NCBI GenBank assembly: GCA_016791045.1
Contig: JAEUNO010000015.1
Span: forward strand, 62,001-126,000
Source: Methyloversatilis sp.
GTDB lineage: Bacteria > Pseudomonadota > Gammaproteobacteria > Burkholderiales > Rhodocyclaceae
DNA: 64,000 bases
Reading direction: 5' to 3'
Shown here: positions 54,254-63,625 of the stretch, piece after piece
Position numbering within the stretch: position 1 is the stretch's first letter
Layout: the number at the start of each line of letters is the position of its first letter
Program-made: the position numbers and the translations under genes
The notes under the pieces: model-generated
Database searches by the model: none
The model's input: the letters and a program-made list of their open reading frames with translations, nothing else
Told to the model about the DNA's origin: nothing

Positions 54254-54720
54254 GCGGACAGGGTCCGCTCCTACAAGCGACGTCGCCAGTCATGAAGCCG
54301 TCGCGGTTTTCGCAGGAGCCGTCCCACGGTCGGCCCTGCATGGCCGACCGGCTCCACGGGCGGCGAGCCGTGCTCGCCGAAACCCCCCGCTCCGCCCCCG
54401 CAGGCGATTCCGGTCTCCGCAAAAGCGGCACTGCTTGATCAACGCGCCTATCGCGGACGGGGTCCGCTCCTGCGAAAAACGTCGCCAGTCATGAAGACTG
54501 CGCGATTTTCACAGGAGCCGTCCCACGGTCGGCCCTGCATGGCCGACCGGCTCCACGGGCGGCGAGCCGTGCTCGCCGAACCCCCCGTTCCGCCCCCGCA
54601 GGCGATTCCGGTCTCCGCAAAGGCGGCACTGCTTGATCAACGCGCCTATCGCGGACGGGGTCCGCTCCTACGAAAAACGTCGCCAGTCATGAAGACTGCG
54701 CGATTTTCACAGGAGCCATC
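54254..54720. repeat. Tandem ~198-bp hairpin-rich repeat (2.3 copies)
   Basis: Units start at 54254, 54453 and 54651 (199 and 198 bp apart); the third stops near 54720. The first two are nearly identical. Each unit holds three hairpins: GCGGAC-GGG-GTCCGC (REP-like, seen in copies 2 and 3), a nested GGAGCC/GGCTCC with GGTCGGCC-CTGCAT-GGCCGACC (54315-54355 in copy 1), and CGGCGAGC-CGT-GCTCGCCG (54361-54379). It fills most of the 580-bp gap between pyrC and rsmI and contains no gene. Short frames across it are by-products of the repeat. Confidence 0.93.
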
Positions 54721-54741
54721 CGTGGCTGGCTCTGCGTGCGA

Positions 54742-55644
54742 TCACACGGCATCCTCGTCCTGCGGCGCATCCGTGCCGTGCGTCATCGCGTGGTCGTACA
54801 GCAGCTTGCGCGGCGCGCCGGTGATGGTCTGCGCCACCTTCACGGCGCGGCTCGGCGGCAATTCGTCGAGCAGCAGATCCAGCGTGCGACGCGCCGTCGC
54901 GTCCAGCCCTTCTTCCGGCTGCGCGGCCGCGAGCAGCAGCACGAATTCGCCGCGCTGGCGGTTCGGGTCGGCCGCCAGCCAGGCGGCTGCGTCCGATACC
55001 GGCAGGCGCACGATCTGCTCGAACAGCTTGGTCAGTTCGCGGGCGATGACCAGTTCGCGCTCCGGCTGGATCACCGCGGCGATATCGTCGACGCATTCGA
55101 CGATGCGGTGCGGCGCTTCGTAGAACACCAGCGCGCAGTCCTGCCCGCGCAACGATTCCAGCACCTTGCGGCGCGCCGTCGACTTGACCGGCAGGAAGCC
55201 GATGAAACGGAACTGTGCGTCGAGCAGACCACTGGCCGACAACGCCACCACAGCCGCACTCGGGCCGCTGATCGGTATCACGCGAAAGCCGGCGTCCTGC
55301 ACGGCGCGCACCACGCGCGCGCCGGGGTCGGACACCGCCGGCGTGCCCGCATCGGACACCAGCGCCACGCGCCGGCCGTCGCGCAGCGCCGCGATCAGGC
55401 GTTCGGCGCCGCTGCGCTCGTTGTGTTCATGCACCGCCACCAGCTGCGCGTTCAGCCCGAGGTGGCGGGCGAGGCGCGACGTTTCCCGCGTGTCCTCGCA
55501 GGCGATCAGGTCGGCGGCACGCAGCGCCGCGATGGCGCGCGCCGACAGCTCGCCCAGATGGCCGATCGGCGTGCCGACGACATACAATGCCGATGTCGTA
55601 AATTCTCGCGCGAGGTCATCATGGGGTGTCACGGCATCGGTCAT
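54742..55644 (-). CDS. rsmI: 16S rRNA (cytidine(1402)-2'-O)-methyltransferase
   Basis: The 300-residue tetrapyrrole-methylase-fold enzyme starts at ATG 55644 with GGAAAG upstream. Signature segments are LYVVGTPIGHLGELSARA (~20-37), EDTRETSRLARH, VSDAGTPAVSDPG, ISGPSAAVVALSASGL and FYEAPHRI. RsmI and the RsmH encoded at 29913 both modify C1402 of 16S rRNA. It is divergent from yraN, as expected for this neighbourhood. Confidence 0.96.
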   Translation of the reverse strand: MTDAVTPHDDLAREFTTSALYVVGTPIGHLGELSARAIAALRAADLIACEDTRETSRLARHLGLNAQLVAVHEHNERSGAERLIAALRDGRRVALVSDAGTPAVSDPGARVVRAVQDAGFRVIPISGPSAAVVALSASGLLDAQFRFIGFLPVKSTARRKVLESLRGQDCALVFYEAPHRIVECVDDIAAVIQPERELVIARELTKLFEQIVRLPVSDAAAWLAADPNRQRGEFVLLLAAAQPEEGLDATARRTLDLLLDELPPSRAVKVAQTITGAPRKLLYDHAMTHGTDAPQDEDAV

Positions 55645-55706
55645 CGGGTGCTTTCCTGCGGGCGGGCCGCCATTCTGAGCGTGGCAGCGGTCCGCCACAA
55701 GCCGGC

Positions 55707-56069
55707 ATGACGCTGCGCGCCGCGCACGGCGCGGCAGCCGAGGCGCTGGCGGCGCGTCATCTCGAAGCGCACGGCCTGCGGGTGATCGGCCGCAACCTGC
55801 GCTGGCCGGACGGCGAACTCGACCTGGTGTGCGAACACGGCGACAGCCTCGTTTTCGTCGAGGTGCGCCTGCGTCGCGATGCGCGTTTCGGCGGCGCGGC
55901 CGCCAGTGTCGGCCCGACCAAGCAGGCGCGGCTGATCCGCGCCGCCCAGCACTACCTCGCCGAACAGGGCCGGCGCGCGCGCCAGCGCCCGGCACGCTTC
56001 GACGTGGTGGCGCTGTCCGGGCTGGACGGCAGGCAGATCGAATGGATACGCGATGCGTTCGGCCTGTAG
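55707..56069 (+). CDS. yraN: UPF0102 / YraN-family protein
   Basis: The 120-residue protein is a compact restriction-endonuclease-like fold: GAAAEALAARHLEAHGLRVI, then GELDLVCEHGDSLVFVEVRLR, which holds the D-x(n)-E-x-R/K pattern where usual YraN has ExK. Here the position reads EVRLR. It is predicted to bind nucleic acid; its function is not settled. The ATG at 55707 has no strong upstream site. It overlaps the next gene by 17 bases. Confidence 0.92.
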   Translation: MTLRAAHGAAAEALAARHLEAHGLRVIGRNLRWPDGELDLVCEHGDSLVFVEVRLRRDARFGGAAASVGPTKQARLIRAAQHYLAEQGRRARQRPARFDVVALSGLDGRQIEWIRDAFGL

Positions 56070-56439
56070 CGCACTGGCCCTGCTCGCCTGGCTTGCCGCT
56101 GACCTCGCGTCCGCCCAGAGCGTGCGCCTGCTGGCGCAACGCTCGCCACTGGCCGGCGCCCAGTTCCACCAGCTGCACGCGGTACGCGCGGGCCTGCGCG
56201 AAGGCGATGCGCTGACACTTGAACGCGAACCCGACAATCGACATGACCGGCGCGCCATCCGCGTGCTCTGGCGCGGTCACATGCTGGGCTATCTGCCGCG
56301 CGCCGCCAATTTCGAGGCGGCAGCCGAAATGGATGCCGGACAGCGGCTGAGCGCACGCATCGGCCGGCTGACCGACGACCCGGACCCGTGGCAGCGCGTG
56401 CGCGTCGACGTCTATGTCGAACTGGCGCCCGCGCGATGA
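56053..56439 (+). CDS. Secreted stand-alone HIRAN-domain protein
   Basis: The 128-residue protein has a signal peptide (MRSACSALALLAWLAADLASAQ). The rest is a HIRAN domain: GAQFHQLHAVRAGLREGDALTLEREPDNRHDRRAIRV, then HMLGYLPRAANFEAA. HIRAN domains usually bind 3' DNA ends in helicases such as HLTF, so an exported copy is unexpected. It overlaps yraN by 17 bases and is followed 86 bases later by diaA. Function unknown. Confidence 0.85.
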   Translation: MRSACSALALLAWLAADLASAQSVRLLAQRSPLAGAQFHQLHAVRAGLREGDALTLEREPDNRHDRRAIRVLWRGHMLGYLPRAANFEAAAEMDAGQRLSARIGRLTDDPDPWQRVRVDVYVELAPAR

Positions 56440-56495
56440 ACGCCGGCTTCGTTTCCGGCTGTAAGAAAACGGGGCAACACGGGGGATGTTGGTAA

Positions 56496-57766
<1,271 letters not shown>

Positions 57767-57791
57767 GCGCTCTGCCAATCGCCGGGCGTCG

Positions 57792-58229
57792 TCAGAGGTC
57801 CGGCACCGCGAGCCTGCGGCGCAGCCAGCGCATCGCGCCGCCGATCACCGGCAGCTTTTCGTACAGCTCCTGCGCGGCATCCCAGTAATCGCGATGCTCG
57901 ACGACGCACCCCGCGTCGTCGAAGCGCAGCCGCGTCGCGCCCACGATCTGCAGCGCCTGCCCGCGCATCGTGAAGTGCATCGTCCAGTCCAGCCACGCGG
58001 CATCGCCCTCGCTCATCGCCGAATGCACCTCGAAGCGCGGCGCGCCGACCTGCTCGAACATGTGGCTGAAGATGCGCGCCACCGCAGCCCGACCGCGCAC
58101 GTCATTGAACGGATCGCGGAAGGTCGCGTCGGCCGCGTACAGCGCAGCCAGGGCATCCACCGTGTCCGGCGTCAGGGACTCGAACGCCGCGATCAGCGTG
58201 CGCAGCCGCAGGTCGGTGTCAGCAGGCAT
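57792..58229 (-). CDS. NTF2-like / SnoaL-type protein
   Basis: The 145-residue protein has the SnoaL-like pattern: ALAALYAADATFRDPFNDVRGRAAVARIFSHMF, WLDWTMHFTMRGQALQIVGATRLRFDDAG and VVEHRDYWDAAQELYEKLPVIG. It resembles nuclear transport factor 2-like proteins common in proteobacteria that pair with short-chain dehydrogenases, but no such gene is adjacent. Function unknown. It lies on the minus strand 120 bases beyond the end of hrpA. Confidence 0.85.
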   Translation of the reverse strand: MPADTDLRLRTLIAAFESLTPDTVDALAALYAADATFRDPFNDVRGRAAVARIFSHMFEQVGAPRFEVHSAMSEGDAAWLDWTMHFTMRGQALQIVGATRLRFDDAGCVVEHRDYWDAAQELYEKLPVIGGAMRWLRRRLAVPDL

Positions 58230-58349
58230 GTCGTGTCATCTCCGGAAATGTGCCCATGAAGTCATTCTTGCAGAAGGTGATTGCGGGTGGCATCTGTCTG
58301 AGCGGCTTCTGGGGGAGCAGCGATCCACGGTCGCCCGCTCGGCAGGCCG

Positions 58350-61300
58350 TCACGCCCGCGCGCGCGACTCCCAGATCTTCTGCAGCCGCTTCACCGACAC
58401 CGGCACCGGGGTGCGCAGTTCCTGGGCGAACAGGTTCACGCGCAGTTCTTCGAGCAGCCAGCGGAATTCGTCGATGAACGGATCGGCCACGCCGGCACGG
58501 GCGCGCACGATGCGCTCGCGGTCCCACAGGGTGGCCAGCGACTGCCAGTCGGCCAGCGCGCGGGCGTCGCGCTCGGGGTCGGTGCGCAGCTTGTCGATGC
58601 GCAGGGCGATCGCCTTCAGATAGCGCGGGTAGTGGGTCAGGCGCTCGAACGGCGTGCGTTCGATGAAGTGTTTGCCGACCAGCGCGTCGAGCTGGGCGCG
58701 CATGTCGGCGCCGGCGTCCGGATGCGCCTTCAGCGCGGTGAGCTTCTTGTTCAGCGCGGCGTACTCGGTCAGCACGCTGCCGGCGAGGCGGCCGATTTCC
58801 TGCGCCACCAGCGAAATGCGCGGCCGGGCTTCGTCGCGGCGCGCGGCAAAGCTCGCGGCATCCTGCGGCCACGGCTCCATCATGCAGCAGCGGTCCATCG
58901 TGGCAGCCACCAGCTGGGCGCGCAGTTCCGGTTCGGTGCCCAGATTCATGTACTGCATCGCCATGTCGCGCAGGCCGGGCAGGCTCTTTTCGATGTACTT
59001 CACCTGATCGCGCAGCTCGAGCGCGAACAGCCGGCGCAGGCCGCGCCGGTGCACGTCCAGCGCGGCCTCGGGCGTGTCGAGCACGCGCAGGCTGACCGCG
59101 TCGCCTTCGTCCTGCAGTGCCGGAAAGCCGATCACCCGGCGACCGGCCACTTCGACTTCCATCAGTTCGGGCAGCGGCCCGAAGGTCCATGCGCGGTAGC
59201 GTTCGTCGCCGGCGGTCTGCTCGGCGACCGCCGGGGCGGCCGGTTCGGCTGCAGCACGGCCCTTCTTCGTCGGCTGCGGCACCGGCGCCCTGGCCACCAC
59301 GTCGCGCGCGCCCAGCGCAGACAGCGCATCGGCCATGCTGCCGCGGGCCGTCGCCTTCACCACCGGCTCGCCGCTGGCCGCGGTCGGTGCACGGGCCGCC
59401 TCACCGGCGAGCACTCGCGCTGCATCGGCCACGGGTGCTGCCGGCGGCAGCGCGATGCGTGCCGACTCGAAGCGGCGCGCCACCTCGTCCTTCAGCCGGG
59501 TGCGCAGCTCGGCCAGATTGCGCGACTGGCCGAGCACCCGGCCGTGCTCGTCGACCACGCGCACATTCATCATCAGATGCGCCGGCAGGTTTTCCGCGCG
59601 GATGGCATCGGACGGCAGCTTCAGGCTCACCTTCAGTTCGATCGCGCGCGCCAGCGCCTTCACCAGCGGTTCCGTCTGATCGTGCTCCTGCGCGATGAAA
59701 TCGGCGACGAAACCGGCCACCGGCTGCAGCCGGTGGCGCAGCTTCGGCGGAATGGTCTTGGCCAGCTGCAGCACCTTCTCTTCGATCAGGCCGGGCACCA
59801 GCCAGTCGAGCCTGGCCGCCGGAATCTGGTTCAGCAATGTCAGCGGCACGGTCAGCGTGACGCCGTCGTCGGCGGCATTCGGCTCGTGCCGGTATTCGAG
59901 CTTCAGCCGCTGACCCAGCAGATCCATCTTCGCAGGGAAGCGCTCGCTGCTGACGCCGGCCGCCTCGTGGCGCATCAGCTGTTCGCGCGTGAGATACAAC
60001 AGCTTCGGGTTGTCGCGCTCGGCGTCGCGGCGCCAGCGCTCGAAGCCGCGCAGGTCGATCACGTCGGCCGGCACGATGGAATCGTAGAAGGCGTGGATCA
60101 GCGATTCGTCCACCAGCAGGTCCTGCCGCCGCTGCTTCTCTTCCAGCCGCTCGATCTGCGCGATCAGGTCGAGGTTGTGCTGCAGGAATTTCATCTGCTT
60201 CAGCGCGATGTCGGTCACGTCGCCATTGACCAGCCCTTCACGGATCAGCAGTTCGCGCGCCAGCACCGGGTCGGTCCTGCCGTACTGCACCGCCCGTTTG
60301 GCATACAGCGTGATGCCGTGGATGACGCCGCGTTCCCAGGCCACCGTCTCGCCGCGGCTTTTCGACCAGTGCGGCTCATAGGTCGAGCGACGCAGCAGAT
60401 GGGCGCCCACCTCCTCCACCCATTCCGGTTCGATGCGCGCGATGCAGCGCGCGAACAGCCGCGTGGTTTCGACCAGTTCGGCGGTCATGATCCACTTGCC
60501 GCCCTTCTTCGCCAGCGCCGAGCCCGGATGCGGCCAGAACTTGATGCCGCGCGCGCCCAGATAGGGCGGCTCGCCGGCGCGCGCGTCCTCGATGCGCAGC
60601 CCGAGGTTGCCGAGCAGGCCGGTCAGCAGCGCGCGGTGCAGCGCGTCGAATTCGGCCGGCCGCTCGTTCTCCTTCCAGTCGTGTTCGGCACACAGCGTGT
60701 GCAGCTGGGTGTGCACGTCACGCCACTCGCGCATGCGCATCCAGTTCAGGAAGTGGGCGCGGCACCACTCGCGCTGCTTCGATTGCGACTGGTGATGCCA
60801 CACTTCGTCGAACGCCGCCCAGGCCTTCAGGTACCACAGGAATTCGCTGCGTTCGTCGGCGAACTTCGCGTGCGCCTGATCGGCGGCGCCAGCCCGTTCT
60901 TCGGGTCGGTCGCGCGGGTCCTGAACCGACAGGCCGGCGGTGATCACCAGCACTTCCTTCAGGGCGCCATGATCGCGCGCCGCCAGAATCATCCGCGCCA
61001 CGCGCGGGTCGACCGGCAGCCTGGCCAGTTCGCGGCCGAGCGGCGTCAGGTCGCGCGCCTCGTCCACTGCGCCCAGTTCCTGCAGCAGCTGATAGCCGTC
61101 GGCGATGGCGCGCGGCGCCGGGCGGTCGATGAACGGGAATTCCTCGACGTCGGCCAGGCTGAGCGACTTCATGCGCAGGATGACGCCAGCCAGCGACGAG
61201 CGCAGGATTTCCGGGTCGGTGTGCGCCGGGCGCTGGTTGAAATCCTCTTCGTCATACAGCCGGAAGCACACGCCGCTCGACACGCGGCCGCAGCGGCCGG

Positions 61301-62474
61301 CGCGCTGCTTGGCCGCCGACTGCGCGATCGGCTCGACCTGCAGCTGCTCGACCTTGTTGCGGTAGCTGTAGCGCTTGACGCGCGCCAGACCGGTGTCGAT
61401 GACGTAGCGGATGCCCGGAACGGTGAGCGAGGTTTCCGCCACATTGGTGGCGAGAATGACGCGCCGGCCGTTCGAGCCCTGGAACACGCGCGCCTGTTCC
61501 TGCGCCGACTGGCGCGCATACAGCGCCAGCACCTCCGGCTTCACGCCGGCCAGCCGCGTGTGGTGCTTGCGCAGCGCCTCGGTGCCTTCGCGGATCTCGC
61601 GCTCGCCCGGCATGAACACCAGCACATCGCCCGGACCGGTCGAAAAGGCCTCGTCCACCGCGTCGCATACGGCGTCGTACAGATCGCGGTCTTTCTGCGC
61701 CTCGAACGGTCGCCAGCGCATTTCGATCGGGTACAGCCGGCCGCTGACCTCGATCACCGGCGCCGGCGTGTCGCCCTGCGCGAAGTGGTTGGCAAAGCGT
61801 TCGGCATCCAGCGTGGCGGAGGTGACGATCACCTTCAGGTCGGGCCGGCGCGGCAGCACCTCGCGCAGATAGCCGAGCAGGAAATCGATGTTCAGGCTGC
61901 GCTCGTGCGCCTCGTCGATGATCAGCGTGTCGTACGCCGCCAGCCAGCGGTCGCGCTGCGTCTCGGCCAGCAGGATGCCGTCGGTCATCAGCTTGATGCG
62001 GCTGTCTTCCGACGTGCGGTCGGTGAAGCGGATCGCGAAACCGACCTCGCGGCCGAGCGACACATTCAGTTCCTTGGCAACGCGATCGGCGGTGGCGCGC
62101 GCCGCGATGCGGCGCGGCTGCGTGTGACCGATCAGCCCGCGCGCGCCGCGGCCCAGTTCCAGACAGAGCTTGGGTAACTGGGTCGTCTTGCCGGAGCCGG
62201 TTTCGCCGCAGACGATGATGACCTGGTGCGCGGCCAGCGCGGCGGCGATCTCGTCGCGCCGCGCCGACACCGGCAGCTCTTCCGGGTAATCGATCTTCGG
62301 CGCCGACGCGCGCCGCGCCGCGACTTTCGCCTGCGACGCCGCGACGCGTTCAGCCAGCTTTGCCGGCCACTTGTCGGGCGTGCGCTGCCCTGGCGGCAGG
62401 TCGCGCAACGCACGGCCAATCGCCGCCGCGTCACGGCTCATGCAGCTTTCGAGGAGGGAATTCAGATCATTCAT
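58350..62474 (-). CDS. hrpA: ATP-dependent RNA helicase HrpA
   Basis: The 1374-residue DEAH-box helicase. Walker A is GETGSGKTTQLP (90-101). DEAH is at 187-190 in IIDEAHERSLN, SAT is in VTSATLD (~219), and the helicase C domain has QRAGRCGR. HA2/OB-fold regions and the long C-terminal DUF3418-type half follow. An Ala/Pro-rich insert with low conservation sits around 1040-1100. E. coli HrpA is ~1300 aa and rescues stalled ribosome collisions. Start: ATG at 62474. Confidence 0.96.
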   Translation of the reverse strand: MNDLNSLLESCMSRDAAAIGRALRDLPPGQRTPDKWPAKLAERVAASQAKVAARRASAPKIDYPEELPVSARRDEIAAALAAHQVIIVCGETGSGKTTQLPKLCLELGRGARGLIGHTQPRRIAARATADRVAKELNVSLGREVGFAIRFTDRTSEDSRIKLMTDGILLAETQRDRWLAAYDTLIIDEAHERSLNIDFLLGYLREVLPRRPDLKVIVTSATLDAERFANHFAQGDTPAPVIEVSGRLYPIEMRWRPFEAQKDRDLYDAVCDAVDEAFSTGPGDVLVFMPGEREIREGTEALRKHHTRLAGVKPEVLALYARQSAQEQARVFQGSNGRRVILATNVAETSLTVPGIRYVIDTGLARVKRYSYRNKVEQLQVEPIAQSAAKQRAGRCGRVSSGVCFRLYDEEDFNQRPAHTDPEILRSSLAGVILRMKSLSLADVEEFPFIDRPAPRAIADGYQLLQELGAVDEARDLTPLGRELARLPVDPRVARMILAARDHGALKEVLVITAGLSVQDPRDRPEERAGAADQAHAKFADERSEFLWYLKAWAAFDEVWHHQSQSKQREWCRAHFLNWMRMREWRDVHTQLHTLCAEHDWKENERPAEFDALHRALLTGLLGNLGLRIEDARAGEPPYLGARGIKFWPHPGSALAKKGGKWIMTAELVETTRLFARCIARIEPEWVEEVGAHLLRRSTYEPHWSKSRGETVAWERGVIHGITLYAKRAVQYGRTDPVLARELLIREGLVNGDVTDIALKQMKFLQHNLDLIAQIERLEEKQRRQDLLVDESLIHAFYDSIVPADVIDLRGFERWRRDAERDNPKLLYLTREQLMRHEAAGVSSERFPAKMDLLGQRLKLEYRHEPNAADDGVTLTVPLTLLNQIPAARLDWLVPGLIEEKVLQLAKTIPPKLRHRLQPVAGFVADFIAQEHDQTEPLVKALARAIELKVSLKLPSDAIRAENLPAHLMMNVRVVDEHGRVLGQSRNLAELRTRLKDEVARRFESARIALPPAAPVADAARVLAGEAARAPTAASGEPVVKATARGSMADALSALGARDVVARAPVPQPTKKGRAAAEPAAPAVAEQTAGDERYRAWTFGPLPELMEVEVAGRRVIGFPALQDEGDAVSLRVLDTPEAALDVHRRGLRRLFALELRDQVKYIEKSLPGLRDMAMQYMNLGTEPELRAQLVAATMDRCCMMEPWPQDAASFAARRDEARPRISLVAQEIGRLAGSVLTEYAALNKKLTALKAHPDAGADMRAQLDALVGKHFIERTPFERLTHYPRYLKAIALRIDKLRTDPERDARALADWQSLATLWDRERIVRARAGVADPFIDEFRWLLEELRVNLFAQELRTPVPVSVKRLQKIWESRARA

Positions 62475-62480
62475 GAGGGC

Positions 62481-62572
62481 AGATGCAAGCTGCAGGACTC
62501 AAGATGCAAGGAATATCTTGCACCTCCCGCCCGGCACCTCGCCTTGAATCTTCTATCTTGAATCTTGCGTCT
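62481..62572. repeat. Inverted-repeat element with TCTTGAA motifs, copy 2
   Basis: AGATGCAAG (62481-62489) and TCAAGATGCAAGG (62499-62511) face CCTTGAATCTTCTATCTTG and AATCTTGCGTCT (62542-62572). The words and the arrangement are those of the element at 51-123, though the stem is less perfect. It fills the gap between crcB and hrpA on the minus strand. Confidence 0.68.
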
Positions 62573-62584
62573 CGCCTTGCGGCG

Positions 62585-62962
62585 TCAGACCGCAAGGCGC
62601 TGCCACATCCACCAGCCGAGCGCGGTCATGGCGAGCGAACCGATCACGTGCGCGGCCACGGCGACGAAGGCCCACATGGTGTCGCCACGCTGGAAGAGCG
62701 AAAACACTTCTCCGGAAAAGCTCGAAAAGGTGGTCAGGCCGCCGAGAAAACCCGTTGTGCACAGCAGTTTCACGTGCGGCGGCACATCCGGCACCGCCTG
62801 GAACACGGCGAGTGCCACGCCCATCAGCAAGCCGCCGACCATATTGGCCACCCAGGTGCCGAGCGGGAAACCGGCAAACAGTGGATTCAACGTCAGGCCC
62901 AGCCCCCAGCGCAGCCAGGCACCGAGCGCCGCACCGCCGCCCACGGCAAGAAAATTCTGCAT
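62585..62962 (-). CDS. crcB: Fluoride ion channel CrcB/Fluc
   Basis: The 125-residue protein has four membrane helices and forms dual-topology dimers that export fluoride. Hallmarks are GGGAALGAWLRW near 8-19, GTWVANMVGGLLMG near 35-48 (the pore Asn) and the phenylalanine-box region GFLGGLTTFSSFSGE near 71-85. It is divergent from the sigma factor gene. No convincing fluoride riboswitch is seen upstream. Confidence 0.95.
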   Translation of the reverse strand: MQNFLAVGGGAALGAWLRWGLGLTLNPLFAGFPLGTWVANMVGGLLMGVALAVFQAVPDVPPHVKLLCTTGFLGGLTTFSSFSGEVFSLFQRGDTMWAFVAVAAHVIGSLAMTALGWWMWQRLAV

Positions 62963-63046
62963 GTCGCGCCGCCGGAATCATCGAAGGCGCCCATTGTAAG
63001 AGACGGGCGGGACGAGCGTGCTGCGGGAGCGCCGCCTGAAACACCA

Positions 63047-63067
63047 TGTAAGGTTGCGCACCTTACA
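63047..63067. promoter_or_regulatory. Perfect 8-bp dyad between crcB and the sigma factor gene
   Basis: TGTAAGGT (63047-63054) and ACCTTACA (63060-63067) are exact reverse complements with a 5-base centre TGCGC. It lies 40 bases before the sigma factor start and 85 bases from the crcB start. TGTAAGG-like sequences recur in -35 elements of some ECF promoters, so one arm may be an autoregulated promoter element; alternatively it is a repressor operator. Confidence 0.6.
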
Positions 63068-63106
63068 CGGGTCTGTAGGCTTGTCAGCTCATCCCCGGAC
63101 GACGTC

Positions 63107-63625
63107 GTGATACTCGGATTCAGCAAACGCAAAAGCTTCGAACAGGCGGTGCGGGCCTTCAGCCCGGATCTTTACCGGTTCGCCTGGTGGCTGTGCCGCG
63201 ACAAGTTCGTGGCCGAAGACCTGGTGCAGGAAACGTTTGTCCGCGCCTGGAAGGCGTGGGACGACATCAAGGATTCCAACGCCACAAAAAGCTGGCTGAT
63301 CACCATCGTGCGGCGCGAACACGCCCGGCTGTACGAGCGGAAGCAGTTCGATTACGTCGATGTCGAGCTGGAAGACCTGCAGATTGCCGCCGATCACGAA
63401 CCGATGGAACTGTTTGAAATGGAAAACCTGCTGGGCAGCCTGCCGCTGACCTTGCGCGAACCGCTGGTGCTGCAGGCACTGGGCGGATTTTCATGTGCCG
63501 AGATCGCCACCATGCTCGATACCACCGAAGGCGCCATCATGACCCGCCTGACCCGCGCCCGGCAGGCGCTGCGCAGCACGCTCACCGCCCAACCGGGCAC
63601 CGCCAGCCGGAGGGCCGAATCATGA
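63107..63625 (+). CDS. ECF-type RNA polymerase sigma factor
   Basis: The 172-residue sigma-70 family protein has region 2 at ~10-75 (FSPDLYRFAWWLCRDKFVAEDLVQETFVRAWKAWDDIKD) and region 4 at ~105-155 (LPLTLREPLVLQALGGFSCAEIATMLDTTEGAIMTRLTRARQAL). The start is GTG at 63107 with GGACGA upstream. It overlaps the next gene by 4 bases (ATGA), the usual arrangement of a sigma factor with its anti-sigma factor. The inducing signal is unknown. Confidence 0.94.
   Translation: MILGFSKRKSFEQAVRAFSPDLYRFAWWLCRDKFVAEDLVQETFVRAWKAWDDIKDSNATKSWLITIVRREHARLYERKQFDYVDVELEDLQIAADHEPMELFEMENLLGSLPLTLREPLVLQALGGFSCAEIATMLDTTEGAIMTRLTRARQALRSTLTAQPGTASRRAES

Noticed and set aside
54254..54720. CRISPR array
   Set aside because: Units are ~198 bp and repeat without unique spacers, and no cas genes are present. 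It is a tandem hairpin repeat.
58632..62177. A 1181-codon open frame on the plus strand opposite hrpA
   Set aside because: It is the mirror of a conserved helicase gene. In high-GC DNA with G/C third positions the antisense frame stays open by chance. Its translation is Arg/His/Gln-rich, with no motif.
62963..63106. Possible fluoride riboswitch upstream of crcB
   Set aside because: A GATGATTCC sequence recalls the 3' part of the crcB motif. The 5' GGxGATGG...TTCxCC element and pseudoknot partners are not found, and the sequence ends too close to the start codon.
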